Below the pieces are notes generated by a model that saw only the letters and a list, made by a program, of their open reading frames with translations, did not search any database and was not told the DNA's origin. A stretch of DNA of 64,000 bases from assembly GCA_035515795.1 (NCBI GenBank), contig DATJAY010000020.1, positions 90,180 to 154,179 of the forward strand. Direction: 5' to 3'. Shown here one piece after another: positions 1 through 9,744 of the stretch. How positions within the stretch are numbered: position 1 is the stretch's first letter; every line of letters starts with the position of its first letter. The translations under genes were made by a program, and so were the position numbers. The DNA is from Candidatus Acidiferrales bacterium. Lineage in GTDB: Bacteria; Bacteroidota; Ignavibacteria; Kryptoniales; JAKASW01.

Positions 1-2104
1 CGGTTACGTTCCATTTTCTAAGTTTATTTATTGTTATGCCGAATTTCTTTGCTATGCTCCATAATGAATCGCCGCGCCGGACTCTATAGATCATTTTTGA
101 TTCTTGATTAGCTGATTCCGCGATCATGCTACTGTTATTTGCGTATCCGATGGATGGTCTCAATATTTTCAGACGCTGCCCGACTCTCACACGGTTTGTC
201 GACAAGTTGTTCCAGCCTTTCAGGTCGGAGATACTGACTCCATAGAAAGCGGCAATCTTGGTTAGGTTCTCACGACGTCTGACTCTATGAAAAGTAGCTG
301 AAGCCCGTTGAGAAGGAGTTGTGGTCTCGACTTTTGACGACACCTCATTTTGATTTTGCATATCAACGGAGGACACATATAACTTCATGTTGGGTTTGAT
401 CCTGGAACCGGTCAAACGGTTTATTCTCTTTAATGCTGCGACTGTCGTGTTGTAATCGCTGGCAATCGACGTAAGCGTTTCGCCTTCCTCGACGATATGA
501 ATTGAAGAGTCTGTCCGGCCCGCATCATGGTGCACCTGCCTGGATGCGAAAGCGGCGCCGCCTTGCTGTTTGTTGCGTGCGTAGAATGAGCTGTTTACCG
601 GGATCATTAGTATTGTGCCGGGACGTATGCGGCGAGTTCTTCGAGAGAAGTCGTTCGCAAGTTTCAGCGAAGAGAGCCTGACTCCGTACCTCCTGGCGAT
701 TCCTCCGAGAGTTTCTCCTCGCCTGACAGTATGAAAAGTCCAGGTGAGTTTTGCGCTTTCAGGAAGTTTCTGATAGTTCATAGCAAATAAGGGTCCCATG
801 CCCTGCGGTACCTTAAGCGGATAACCACCGCCATCAAAATTAGGAGGCGTCACCGAGTGCACCAATTCCGGGTTTAGATCGAGCAACGAGTCGATATCAA
901 TTCTTGTTTCATCTGCCAGCACCTTCAAATCGACGCTCTCGGGAATTATCACGGTGTCGCAAAGGGGGGGAGAGACTTCATCCACTTTGTCGTCGAATCC
1001 GTAAGTCTTCGGGTCCATCGCGATGAGAGCAGTTGCAATGTATTGCGGGACATAATTTCTTGCTTCTCTTGGAAGTCGTTTCTTTATTTGCCAGAAATCT
1101 CTCTTGCCGTGGCTTCTCCTGATCGCTCTTCCAACCGATCCACAATCATACGAAGCGAGTACTAAATACCAGTCACCGTACCGATCATACAAGTCGCGCA
1201 GGTATACCGCGGCTGCGCGCGTACACTTGATAGGATCGCGTCTCTCGTCGTACCACCAGTTCGAATGAAGTCCGTACAGTGAGCCCGTGCCTCGCGTGAA
1301 CTGCCAGAGTCCAACTGCTCTCGCCCATGAGCGCGCTTTCGGGTTAAGACCGCTTTCCGGCATTGTCATATAAACAAGTTCTTCGGGGACTCCCTCTTCC
1401 TTGAAGATCCGTTTCATCATCGGTATGTAATAACCCGATCGGTAAATCCAATCCTGCATGTGCCATCTTCCGCGGGTCGTTAAAAATTCTATGTTCTGTT
1501 CGACATACTTGTTCATTACGAGGGGAACCGTCGTCTTTGTGGTCTCGGGTTGGGGAAAATTTGTGCCGCTGACGTTTATGGAATCGACAACCTGGGAGAG
1601 TTTTTCTTTCAATGCAAAAACCGATGTGCCAGGACCCAAGTTCTGCACGCTAGATATATATTTCTCGTAGTCGCCGATAATTTCGCGGCTGAGCGCAACA
1701 AAGTCGGAGTCATTTTCAATGTCAGGATAATAGCTCAAATCATTCAAAACATTTATTGCATTTTCGAATTCCATGGCAGAAGAATCCTGAGCTTTTCCTT
1801 TCTGCAGCCTCATTGCATTCGAATAATGTTCATTGGCAACCTGGAGAAGCTTATCAACTGCTTGATCATCAGTCAAGATGGAATCAAGACCATACAAAGC
1901 GGCAAACCTTGATACTTGAGCAATGCTTTGGCTATGTATTTCGATTGACGCTTTTAGGCTTGTGGTATCTAGCTGGCTGGCGTGCACAACGTCTGTCGTT
2001 TCAATCGTTTGGGTTTTTGTCAGCTTCTGGTTTGAGGAACACGAAAATGTGCTGAATGCCATCAACCCCACGAAAATTGCTAAAAATCGGCTTTTATTAA
2101 ACAT
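1..2104 (-). CDS. LysM-containing membrane-bound lytic murein transglycosylase (MltD-like), 3' end beyond window
   Basis: The reverse strand is open from an ATG at 2104 to the window edge (701 codons), so the C terminus is missing. The N terminus is a hydrophobic leader ending in a Cys near residue 22, probably a lipoprotein signal, although the lipobox (TFSC) is weak. A lysozyme-like transglycosylase domain follows: motif MPESGLNP carries the likely catalytic Glu near residue 250, then [10 protein letters not shown], then [11 protein letters not shown], a variant of the usual YNxGxG motif. At least four LysM repeats follow (for example [17 protein letters not shown] near the edge), which bind peptidoglycan. 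The family cleaves glycan strands in the periplasm to give 1,6-anhydro-muropeptides. Several plus-strand frames across 1458-2186 are shadows of this gene. Identification is strong; the exact Mlt subfamily is not certain. Confidence 0.9.
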   Translation of the reverse strand, partial: MFNKSRFLAIFVGLMAFSTFSCSSNQKLTKTQTIETTDVVHASQLDTTSLKASIEIHSQSIAQVSRFAALYGLDSILTDDQAVDKLLQVANEHYSNAMRLQKGKAQDSSAMEFENAINVLNDLSYYPDIENDSDFVALSREIIGDYEKYISSVQNLGPGTSVFALKEKLSQVVDSINVSGTNFPQPETTKTTVPLVMNKYVEQNIEFLTTRGRWHMQDWIYRSGYYIPMMKRIFKEEGVPEELVYMTMPESGLNPKARSWARAVGLWQFTRGTGSLYGLHSNWWYDERRDPIKCTRAAAVYLRDLYDRYGDWYLVLASYDCGSVGRAIRRSHGKRDFWQIKKRLPREARNYVPQYIATALIAMDPKTYGFDDKVDEVSPPLCDTVIIPESVDLKVLADETRIDIDSLLDLNPELVHSVTPPNFDGGGYPLKVPQGMGPLFAMNYQKLPESAKLTWTFHTVRRGETLGGIARRYGVRLSSLKLANDFSRRTRRIRPGTILMIPVNSSFYARNKQQGGAAFASRQVHHDAGRTDSSIHIVEEGETLTSIASDYNTTVAALKRINRLTGSRIKPNMKLYVSSVDMQNQNEVSSKVETTTPSQRASATFHRVRRRENLTKIAAFYGVSISDLKGWNNLSTNRVRVGQRLKILRPSIGYANNSSMIAESANQESKMIYRVRRGDSLWSIAKKFGITINKLRKWNVT

Positions 2105-2356
2105 TTGCCTCAGTATTTCCGTAAATATGTTTCAAATAACCTACCAATATATGTCCATCGTTCTTCTTAATCAAGAAAAAGTTTAAATGTTTCTCGAAAC
2201 CGCTTAACTAATCAGCAGTTAACAACGGTCGACACTCAGCATCACCTGATCGAGTTCTTTCTTCAGCCCCAGAACCATATTTTCACTTACGGTGATGGTG
2301 ATGTGGATGTCTCGACGTTTCTTAATATCGGCGGTTCTTGGAAAAGCATTAGTGTT

Positions 2357-4039
2357 TCAGAACACCACCGGCTCTTCGTACACCCCAAACACTTTCATGA
2401 GCACAGAACACATCTCGCCGAGAGTTGCGTAAGATTGTGACGCCCGGATCAGATGTGGCATCAGGTTCGAGCCGCCTTCGGCCGCTTTTCTTAAGGCCTC
2501 AAGTGAATTTTCTGCATCAAAGTTGCTTCTTTGTGCGCGGACTTCAGCGATCCGTCTTCTCTGCTTTCCCTCCACCTCTTTTGGAATTTCGAGAAGCGGG
2601 ATCTCAATTTGCTCGTTTTCTTGCACATACTGATTAACACCGACAATGACTTTTTCCTTCCGGTCGAGTTCCTGTTGATACCTGTATGCGGCATCTGCGA
2701 GTTCTCTCTGGAAAAATCCTTGCTCGATTGCGGGAAGCACTCCGCCAAGCGCCTGGATTCTTTCAAAGTATTTTTCGGCTTCCCGCTCCATGTCGTTTGT
2801 CAAACTTTCGATGAAATAGCTTCCGCCAAGAGGATCGACAGTATTTGCGACGCCGGTTTCACAGGCTAAGATTTGCTGCGTCCGCAGTGCGATAGTGGCC
2901 GCTTTCTCACTCGGCAGCGCGAGCGTTTCGTCCATAGAATTCGTATGAAGTGATTGCGTGCCGCCGAGTACTGCCGCCAACGCCTGGTACGCTGTTCGTA
3001 TGATATTGTTTTCGGGCTGCTGTGCGGTTAGTGAGCAGCCTGCTGTCTGAGTATGAAACCGCAGCTTCCAGCTTCGCGGATTCTTCGCGCTGTATCTGTA
3101 GCGGATGTGTCGTGCCCAGATTCTTCTTGCGGCTCTGAATTTTGCGATCTCTTCAAAAAAATCCAAATGAGAATTGAAAAAGAAGGACAGCTTCGGCACG
3201 AACTCATCGACGACAAGTCCTGCTGCAATTCCTGCTTCAACGTATGCAAATCCATCGGCAAGCGTGAATGCCAATTCTTGAATCGCCGTCGAACCCGCTT
3301 CGCGAATATGGTACCCGCTTATTGAAATCGGATTCCATTTAGGCATCTCTTTGGTGCAGTATTCGAACATATCTGTAATGATTCTCATCGAAGGAGTCGG
3401 AGGATAAATCCATTCTTTCTGTGCAATGTACTCTTTGAGTATGTCGTTCTGGATTGTGCCACGAAGATGATTCGATTTTACATTTTGTTTTTCTGCCACG
3501 GCGATGTAGAATGCCAGCAACATTGCGGCCGGTGCGTTTATCGTCATAGATGTTGAAACTTTATCAAGCGGGATTCCCTTGAAGAGCATTTCCATGTCTG
3601 CGAGTGAGCTCACTGAGACACCGCAGACGCCGACTTCTCCTTCGGAAAGCGGGTCATCTGAGTCGCGTCCCATCAAAGTAGGAAGGTCAAATGCGACACT
3701 TAATCCGGTCTGCCCGTTTTCCAGAAGATAGTGAAATCTTTTGTTCGAGTCCTCGGGAGTCCCGAATCCGGCGAACTGGCGCATTGTCCAGAGTTTGCTG
3801 CGATACATGGTCTTGTGAATTCCCCGTGTATATGGAAATTCACCCGGGAGACCGAGATCATTGCCTACGTCCATGTTCTCGATATCGTCCGGTGTATATA
3901 GCATTTCCACCGGATAGCCGCTGATAGTGGTGAACTTAACATCCCGGAGTTTTTCGCCTTTGACTCTCTTCTCCCAATTGTCCTTCTGTTTCTTCATCTC
4001 ATCGCTCGAATGTGTTATGGTATAGTCCGGTTCTCCCAT
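2357..4039 (-). CDS. Methylmalonyl-CoA mutase-type acyl-CoA mutase, large (catalytic) subunit
   Basis: A 560-residue B12-dependent acyl-CoA mutase TIM-barrel subunit. It ends before a C-terminal cobalamin-binding domain, so it should need a separate small B12 subunit, which is not in this window. Visible family motifs are [40 protein letters not shown] and [13 protein letters not shown] (catalytic-type His). The Arg in PSMRII matches the carboxylate-binding Arg of methylmalonyl-CoA mutase. However, the position of the substrate-contacting Tyr (RQYAGF in the classical enzyme) is Phe here. Methylmalonyl-CoA to succinyl-CoA is the most likely reaction, but a related acyl-CoA substrate cannot be excluded. 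The start ATG reads into [12 protein letters not shown]. It is convergent with nothing close and lies downstream of an unrelated membrane protein gene. Confidence 0.88.
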   Translation of the reverse strand: MGEPDYTITHSSDEMKKQKDNWEKRVKGEKLRDVKFTTISGYPVEMLYTPDDIENMDVGNDLGLPGEFPYTRGIHKTMYRSKLWTMRQFAGFGTPEDSNKRFHYLLENGQTGLSVAFDLPTLMGRDSDDPLSEGEVGVCGVSVSSLADMEMLFKGIPLDKVSTSMTINAPAAMLLAFYIAVAEKQNVKSNHLRGTIQNDILKEYIAQKEWIYPPTPSMRIITDMFEYCTKEMPKWNPISISGYHIREAGSTAIQELAFTLADGFAYVEAGIAAGLVVDEFVPKLSFFFNSHLDFFEEIAKFRAARRIWARHIRYRYSAKNPRSWKLRFHTQTAGCSLTAQQPENNIIRTAYQALAAVLGGTQSLHTNSMDETLALPSEKAATIALRTQQILACETGVANTVDPLGGSYFIESLTNDMEREAEKYFERIQALGGVLPAIEQGFFQRELADAAYRYQQELDRKEKVIVGVNQYVQENEQIEIPLLEIPKEVEGKQRRRIAEVRAQRSNFDAENSLEALRKAAEGGSNLMPHLIRASQSYATLGEMCSVLMKVFGVYEEPVVF

Positions 4040-4150
4040 TGTTCTATACGTCTTATGTTACCGCAGGCCATGGTTTACTGCTCTTACAACTGCTACGCTG
4101 ATTTCATCCCTGCATGGTGTAATCCGATGATTCACGAATCCGTCAGTTTG

Positions 4151-4909
4151 CTATTCTACCGTCTCCGCCTTTGTCCTGCGATAACAATCTCTTATCGTAA
4201 AGGTGGCCGAGACGCACAAGAGCAGGAAACCTATCAAGAAGATCGGCCAGTCAAACGATGCCGGCCTAAAATTTTCCAGGCCCCTAGTGCCGTGTTTCAA
4301 CAAGATACGAAAAATTTGCTCGGTAAACGAGTAAATTTCTGCTGCTGCTCCAAGCAAGAAGATCACAAGATTGACGCCGGCGATCGTAAGGTTTTCCGAT
4401 TTTGCGCCAAAGAAAATTAAGACAGCGGACGTCAGCGTCAGCAAGAGTGAAATCAGAACCGGGCAGATAACCGGGCTGATCCATGCTACCGGGATCAGGA
4501 AAAGAACATCATAGTCCATGATCGTTCCCGGCCAGCCTGTAAACAGTTTCAAAAATATGTAATAGAAAATGTCCCATATTGCAAATGCATACACGAAGAA
4601 CATACATTGCTGAAAACGATTCCTGCCCGCAAGATAGCCGACTGCCAAAAGCATGACGATGGTTGACGCTTCGCGCACAAATTCAATTCCGCTAATCTGA
4701 GGTTCCAGGAATTGAATCGGGAAAACCTGAACCGAGTTCCCAAACGCGCATTCTCGCAGATAGATTACAACGGCTGATTCAAGGTATCCCATTGCTACCG
4801 CATAGATCGTCACCGCCGCAAGTTTCTTTAATGTTGATCCTGTTCCTTTGGACAACTTATTCCCGATAGACCCTCCGATCGGAGCCTTCTGGGCATTCGG
4901 ATAGCTCAT
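4151..4909 (-). CDS. Conserved polytopic membrane protein of unknown function
   Basis: A very hydrophobic protein of about 250 residues with roughly six predicted membrane segments, starting with AAVTIYAVAMGYLESAVVIY. Charged or aromatic motifs sit between them, such as YLRE, FVREASTIVMLLAVGYLAGR and FAIWDIFYYIFLK, followed by an LFLIPVAWISPVICPVLISL segment. The repeated WD/YD motifs next to membrane segments suggest a conserved fold rather than random hydrophobicity. I do not recognise a named family. The start is uncertain: an ATG lies at 4909 and an in-frame TTG at 4951, neither with a clear ribosome binding site. It is divergent from dxr across about 190 bases. Confidence 0.7.
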   Translation of the reverse strand: MSYPNAQKAPIGGSIGNKLSKGTGSTLKKLAAVTIYAVAMGYLESAVVIYLRECAFGNSVQVFPIQFLEPQISGIEFVREASTIVMLLAVGYLAGRNRFQQCMFFVYAFAIWDIFYYIFLKLFTGWPGTIMDYDVLFLIPVAWISPVICPVLISLLLTLTSAVLIFFGAKSENLTIAGVNLVIFLLGAAAEIYSFTEQIFRILLKHGTRGLENFRPASFDWPIFLIGFLLLCVSATFTIRDCYRRTKAETVE

Positions 4910-5094
4910 TTCAAAAATTTCAGAAGACGCATTGAATGTTTCAATGTTCAAAAAAATCTTCGATCCGGATGACTCAGTTCAGTAAGAGTTTTTGAAGCGC
5001 AGGATTGTTACCGTTACCATGCGAACCAAGCAGGTTCGCCGGAGTGAGTTGTTTTGCCGGAATGACGTGGTTAAATTGACTTGCAGAGTCATCA

Positions 5095-6261
5095 ATGAAA
5101 AAAGAAATTGCAATCCTTGGCTCCACCGGCTCCATCGGCAGAAGCAGTTTGGATGTCATCTCCAGCTTGAACGAGCAGGGCGAAGACTACCGTGTGGCTT
5201 ATCTGGTCGCGAATAAGAATATCGACTTGCTATATCAGCAGGTGAAGACATACAAGCCTGTCGGAGTTGTGGTAATAGATGAACAACAAGCAATCCGTTT
5301 TTGCTCCTATCTGAACGGAGAGAAGCTGAAAGTTTTATCCGGTGAAAAAGGCTTGATGGATATAATGGCCGGCGGCGAGTTTGATATTCTGGTCAGCTCA
5401 CTGGTAGGCTTCGTGGGGCTCCGTCCTACTTTGGAGGCACTGCGCGCGGGGAAAAAGGTTGCACTTGCAAACAAGGAGACCATGGTCGTTGCCGGTGAAA
5501 TTGTAAATGAGACCGTGAAACGATGTAACACGACGCTTTTGCCTATCGACAGTGAACATAGCGCAATTATGCAGTGCTTATCCGGAGAAAGAAGGGAATC
5601 TGTGGCGAGGCTTATTCTCACCGCATCCGGCGGTCCTTTTTTAAATCGTGACAAATGCGAACTTGAAAACGTCACGGTCGAGGAGGCGTTGAATCACCCT
5701 AAATGGAAAATGGGGAACAAAATCACGATCGATTCTGCGACTCTGATGAATAAGGGTCTTGAAGTCATAGAAGCGCATTATCTTTTCGGGCTCCCTGCGG
5801 AAAAAATTGAAATAGTGATACATCCACAGTCCGTCATTCATTCCATGGTAGAGTTTGTCGACGGCTCGATAAAAGCTCAGCTCGGGATGCCGGACATGAA
5901 GATCCCGATCCAATACGCGTTGTCATATCCTGAACGGGTGAAGTCAAATTATGAAAGGGTCGACTTCGCTAAAATTTCGCAGCTCACATTCATGAAACCG
6001 GACGAGGAAAAATTTTCTCTGATAAAACTGGCATACGAAGCACTCAGGGCGGGCGGAACCGCAACGGCAATTTTGAACGCTGCAAACGAGGCGGCCGTAG
6101 ACTTATTCCTTCAACGGAAGATAAAGTTTACTAAAATTGCCGCACTCGTCGAAGAAGGACTTCAATCCATTCCAATAAAGAGTTCTCCGGCCATCGAGGA
6201 AATATTCGAAGCCGATCGAGCAGCAAGGCTGTTCGTTTATTCCGATACGGAACATACATAA
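5095..6261 (+). CDS. dxr: 1-deoxy-D-xylulose 5-phosphate reductoisomerase
   Basis: A 388-residue protein of typical length for DXR, the second enzyme of the MEP pathway. It converts DXP to 2-C-methyl-D-erythritol 4-phosphate with NADPH. The N terminus has the nucleotide-binding motif ILGSTGSIGRSSLDVI. The central domain carries LANKETMVVAGE, LPIDSEHSAIMQCL (metal-binding Asp/Glu and Ser) and the flexible-loop region NHPKWKMGNKITIDSATLMNKGLEVIEAH, split here only by its position around residues 197-225. The ATG at 5095 begins exactly at the family N terminus. It is followed 70 bases later by rseP, a gene order common in this phylum and probably one transcript. Confidence 0.97.
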   Translation: MKKEIAILGSTGSIGRSSLDVISSLNEQGEDYRVAYLVANKNIDLLYQQVKTYKPVGVVVIDEQQAIRFCSYLNGEKLKVLSGEKGLMDIMAGGEFDILVSSLVGFVGLRPTLEALRAGKKVALANKETMVVAGEIVNETVKRCNTTLLPIDSEHSAIMQCLSGERRESVARLILTASGGPFLNRDKCELENVTVEEALNHPKWKMGNKITIDSATLMNKGLEVIEAHYLFGLPAEKIEIVIHPQSVIHSMVEFVDGSIKAQLGMPDMKIPIQYALSYPERVKSNYERVDFAKISQLTFMKPDEEKFSLIKLAYEALRAGGTATAILNAANEAAVDLFLQRKIKFTKIAALVEEGLQSIPIKSSPAIEEIFEADRAARLFVYSDTEHT

Positions 6262-6331
6262 ATTTTTAGCGTTGGATTGTAAGTATCAGGATCCCGTTCG
6301 ATCATTTGAAATCTAAAACTCAGAATTACTG

Positions 6332-7633
6332 ATGACATACATAATCTATTTCATAATAACTGTTGGCGTACTCGTCCTGGTGCATGAGTTCGGTCATTTC
6401 ATCGCTGCAAAAAGTTTTGGAATGAAAGTCGATACCTTCTCGATCGGTTTTCCCCCACGCGCCTTCGGCAGGAAAATCGGAGAGACGGACTATTGCATAT
6501 CATGGATACCCATCGGGGGATACGTAAAAATCGCTGGAATGGTCGATGAGAGTTTTGATACCGAATTCCTCGACAAACCTCCCCAGCCGAACGAGTTTCG
6601 CTCCAAGCCGATATACCAGCGCATCATCGTCGTCTCTGCCGGTGTGATAATGAATTTCTTATTGACGTTTCTGATTTTCTACGGGATAAGTCTCGTCAAC
6701 GGGAGATCATACATTGCCTCAACCACGATAGGTATTGTCGATACAAGCTCCGTCGCGGCGAAACTTGGCTTTCAACCGGGCGACAAACTAATCGCGATCA
6801 ACAACAAAGCGATGAACAGCTGGCAGGATATTCAGGCGGATCTGTACATTGATAATGTCGGCTCTCCGCTGGCGGTTACCCTCAACCGCGGTGGACAGGT
6901 CAGAACAATAATTGTTCCCAAGGGCTCGGCTAAGGCGGATGATCAAATCGGGATTTATCCGGATCACATGAATGCGGAAATTGATGTTGTCGATCCCAAT
7001 ATGCCGGCTTACAAAGCGGGACTTCGACCCGGGGACATCATATTGTCGATAGATGGAAACGAGATCGCGGCTAATACACAGGTCAGTAATTATATAAAAA
7101 AAGATAAAGGAAAATTTGCTCACCTCGTAATAAGACGGGGAAATGAAGATAAGCAGTTTCAGGTCATGCCCAATTCCGATAGTCTGATCGGCATCCAGGT
7201 TGGTGGACACTATACAGGGCCCGTTACAAAGTATAGCTACAATATGGTGTCAGCAGTTCCTGTCGGATTCATGCAGACGGTAGACGCGACGGGACTTCTG
7301 GTCAAATCTATTTGGCTGATGATAACGGGAAAGGTTTCATTCACGAAGTCGATCGGCGGCCCTATCAAGATTGCACAGCTCGCGACTCAGAGCGCCGAGA
7401 TGGGCATAGGAGCTTTTCTCGGTTTCATGGCGCTATTAAGCATAAGCCTTGCAGTGTTGAATATACTTCCAGTCCCTGCGTTGGATGGTGGACATCTTGC
7501 CTTTCTTGTCTACGAATCGATTTTCAAAAAAGAAGTCCCCGCAAAAATAAAATTGTTTGCGCAGCAAGTTGGCTTTGCGCTTCTATTGCTATTTATGGCC
7601 TTTGTAATCTATAATGATATAGTACACTTCTGA
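6332..7633 (+). CDS. rseP: RIP metalloprotease RseP (site-2 protease family)
   Basis: A 433-residue intramembrane zinc metalloprotease. The N-terminal membrane helix contains the zinc motif HEFGH (His18, Glu19, His22). Two PDZ domains follow: one around 130-200 (KLGFQPGDKLIAINN) and one around 215-290 (KAGLRPGDIILSIDG). The C-terminal membrane region has the second catalytic motif NILPVPALDGGHL. The family cleaves membrane-anchored anti-sigma factors and signal-peptide remnants inside the inner membrane. It lies 70 bases after dxr on the same strand. Length, motifs and context all agree. Confidence 0.96.
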   Translation: MTYIIYFIITVGVLVLVHEFGHFIAAKSFGMKVDTFSIGFPPRAFGRKIGETDYCISWIPIGGYVKIAGMVDESFDTEFLDKPPQPNEFRSKPIYQRIIVVSAGVIMNFLLTFLIFYGISLVNGRSYIASTTIGIVDTSSVAAKLGFQPGDKLIAINNKAMNSWQDIQADLYIDNVGSPLAVTLNRGGQVRTIIVPKGSAKADDQIGIYPDHMNAEIDVVDPNMPAYKAGLRPGDIILSIDGNEIAANTQVSNYIKKDKGKFAHLVIRRGNEDKQFQVMPNSDSLIGIQVGGHYTGPVTKYSYNMVSAVPVGFMQTVDATGLLVKSIWLMITGKVSFTKSIGGPIKIAQLATQSAEMGIGAFLGFMALLSISLAVLNILPVPALDGGHLAFLVYESIFKKEVPAKIKLFAQQVGFALLLLFMAFVIYNDIVHF

Positions 7634-7827
7634 ATTAATGCATCGCAGGAGCTCGAACGGCTTTCGGGCGCCAGCTTCGAGATTCATGAGTGCCAGGGTT
7701 GATCACGTTTGTTCGCCCTCATAGTAAAGTAAATAATTTCAAATAGGCGCCAGCGCTGAGGCGTGACATCCATCAAAGCGTGAATTGACTCGATGTGTTT
7801 AAATTTTCCTTGAAAAGAGAGGTGTTT

Positions 7828-8895
7828 ATGCGTTGTCTTAAACTTGGGTTGTTCATCTTCGTATTGTTTGTCGCCGCCGTTGAGTCACATGCACAGTACT
7901 CCGTTAATCTCGACGTCAACGTTCCACAATACAATCAAATCTACATTGCAGATTTAGACATCCAGAACAAGATTGCACAGAGTTCCGGTGTTCTGTTTAC
8001 CGCGACACTTCGATCGAAAGCCTCGACCCCAATTCAGGTGAAACTTAATTTGTCCGTAAATGTAACTCTGGTGGGGCAGACCCCTTTCCAGGTCGCTCAG
8101 GGTACAACCACACCGCTTACATTGAATCCGGGACAACTAAAAGTCATAACCAATGTTGATTTATCAGGCCCCACCCCACCGATACAATTTGACAGCTATT
8201 CTTTCGATCAAAGTCAGTTCGACCGCATCAGAGACGTTGCATTGGCAACGGGTAAGGCTCCCGCTGGCGTCTATGAGTTTAAGTTGACTTGTTTTGATGT
8301 AAGCGGCAACCAGGTTTCAAACGACGCGGCAGGAGATATTATCGTTACCAATCCAAGTCGGATCGATCTCGTCATTCCTATTGAGGGAGAAAACGTCACA
8401 ACTCTCTTCCCGCATTTTCAATGGTCCGCAAACTCCGACACCGTGATATTATCTATCTACGAAAAGTTGCCAAGCCAGCAGAGCCCGCAGGATGTAGTCT
8501 CCGGAGTACCTTTCCTGCAGCAAACAGTGGCAGGCAGCTCGTTCAACTATCCACCTTCCGGTGCAGCAGTAAGGCCATTGGAAAACGGCAAGACTTATTA
8601 TTGGTTCGTTGATATCCCGCCATCTTCGACAAGAGGAAACGGGACACGGAGCGATATCTGGGATTTCACCGTCGGTGGAATTGATACGACTGGTGGAGCC
8701 GGCGTGGATAATGTAGCGGCAACAAAGGCGCTCCAGAATCTTTTGAACGGGACTCAATATCAAAGCTTGCTAAATCAGATCACGACGTTGAACGGCAATT
8801 CTTCGTACGATGGAAGTTCGCTCAACATACAGGATTTGATCGACATCCTTCAAAACATGGATAAATCTAAAATTACCAATGTTACCATTCAGTGA
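7828..8895 (+). CDS. Exported protein of unknown function, first gene of the FecR/CHASE2 module
   Basis: A 355-residue protein with a clear signal peptide, MRCLKLGLFIFVLFVAAVES, ending at HA before QYS. The ATG at 7828 is chosen because GAGAGGTG precedes it; an upstream in-frame ATG at 7795 would add residues in front of the signal peptide. The mature part is beta-rich. A segment near residues 200-290 (PIEGENVTTLFPHFQWSA, then GKTYYWFVDI and WDFTVGG) looks like a fibronectin-III or Ig-like domain of the kind used to frame comparisons in surface proteins. No catalytic motif is seen. It ends 10 bases before the FecR-domain gene, so the two are probably co-transcribed and work together. The function is unknown. 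Confidence 0.8.
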   Translation: MRCLKLGLFIFVLFVAAVESHAQYSVNLDVNVPQYNQIYIADLDIQNKIAQSSGVLFTATLRSKASTPIQVKLNLSVNVTLVGQTPFQVAQGTTTPLTLNPGQLKVITNVDLSGPTPPIQFDSYSFDQSQFDRIRDVALATGKAPAGVYEFKLTCFDVSGNQVSNDAAGDIIVTNPSRIDLVIPIEGENVTTLFPHFQWSANSDTVILSIYEKLPSQQSPQDVVSGVPFLQQTVAGSSFNYPPSGAAVRPLENGKTYYWFVDIPPSSTRGNGTRSDIWDFTVGGIDTTGGAGVDNVAATKALQNLLNGTQYQSLLNQITTLNGNSSYDGSSLNIQDLIDILQNMDKSKITNVTIQ

Positions 8896-8905
8896 GGAGA
8901 CGCAA

Positions 8906-9598
8906 ATGAAAAAACATAATTCGATTTTTGCGATTGCATTATTTGCATTCGTTGCATCGATCGCTTTCATGGTGGCGACTCCTTCGAACAGCAACATCGC
9001 CTTGTTCTGGGTTGTAAAAAACACCGTTGAGAAAAAAGATTCTACCGATCAATGGGTCCAGGCAAAGAAAGGCGATTTTATTTACCCGGGCAATTTCGTT
9101 AGAACTGAAAAGGAATCATTCACCCTGGTGAAATTCAATGATGCGAGTACTCTTCGTCTGGGTTCGAACGCCGAGGTGCAAATCTACGGCGACAAGAATC
9201 CGCAGAGTGCCAACGTCAGCAGCGGCGATGTCGGCTTCACGATGACGAAGAGGACAAATGGTCAATTTGAATTCACCACCCCAACGAGCGTCGCATCTAT
9301 CCGGGGTACGGAAGGAGTGGTGACTGTGCAAATGGATGGGACGGATTTTCTCACGATAGTCGAAGGACTCGTGCAATTCACAAACAAGTTTTCAAACAAG
9401 ACTATCGATGTAAGTGCTGGTCAAACCGGAGAGTCGTCAAAAGACGGAGGGATAGACGTTCATCAATCTACTCAAGAAGATCTGAACAGACTGTCACAGC
9501 TGGATAACCAATTCAACCAGCAGCAGCATAAACTTGAGGTATGGTTCCTGGGAAGCGACGGAAAGCTGCACGAGGTTATTATCGAGACCCAGCAATAG
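8906..9598 (+). CDS. FecR-domain exported protein
   Basis: A 230-residue protein starting at the ATG at 8906, preceded by GAGGAG. The N-terminal hydrophobic segment (FAIALFAFVASIAFMV) is a signal peptide or anchor. The rest is a FecR-type domain: KGDFIYPGNFVRTEKESF, STLRLGSNAEVQI, SGDVGFTM, FEFTTPTSVASIRGTEG and FLTIVEGLVQF follow the usual order in this family. The C terminus is polar and Gln-rich. FecR domains sense or transmit periplasmic signals, and in many genomes they lie beside CHASE2 nucleotide cyclases, as here (12296-14488). A role as periplasmic partner of that cyclase is inference. Confidence 0.88.
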   Translation: MKKHNSIFAIALFAFVASIAFMVATPSNSNIALFWVVKNTVEKKDSTDQWVQAKKGDFIYPGNFVRTEKESFTLVKFNDASTLRLGSNAEVQIYGDKNPQSANVSSGDVGFTMTKRTNGQFEFTTPTSVASIRGTEGVVTVQMDGTDFLTIVEGLVQFTNKFSNKTIDVSAGQTGESSKDGGIDVHQSTQEDLNRLSQLDNQFNQQQHKLEVWFLGSDGKLHEVIIETQQ

Positions 9599-9744
9599 TC
9601 GTGTCCTGCTTTTGGCGAAGGCGCTCGATTCAATTAAACAATCCGATGTCCCGTATGAAATTATTAATGCTTCGGGATGGGGCGCTTGTTGGAGCGGGAG
9701 AGATTGTCTTTAAATCATAGAAGAATTTTTACCGAGGAGGCATC

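Noticed and set aside
1458..2186. Four plus-strand open frames
   Set aside because: They lie opposite the lytic transglycosylase gene, whose frame is open and has clear domains.
2215..2356. Open stretch in the same frame after the acyl-CoA mutase stop, reading HITITVSENMVLGLKK
   Set aside because: Too short, no start with a ribosome binding site, and no family match; treated as intergenic.
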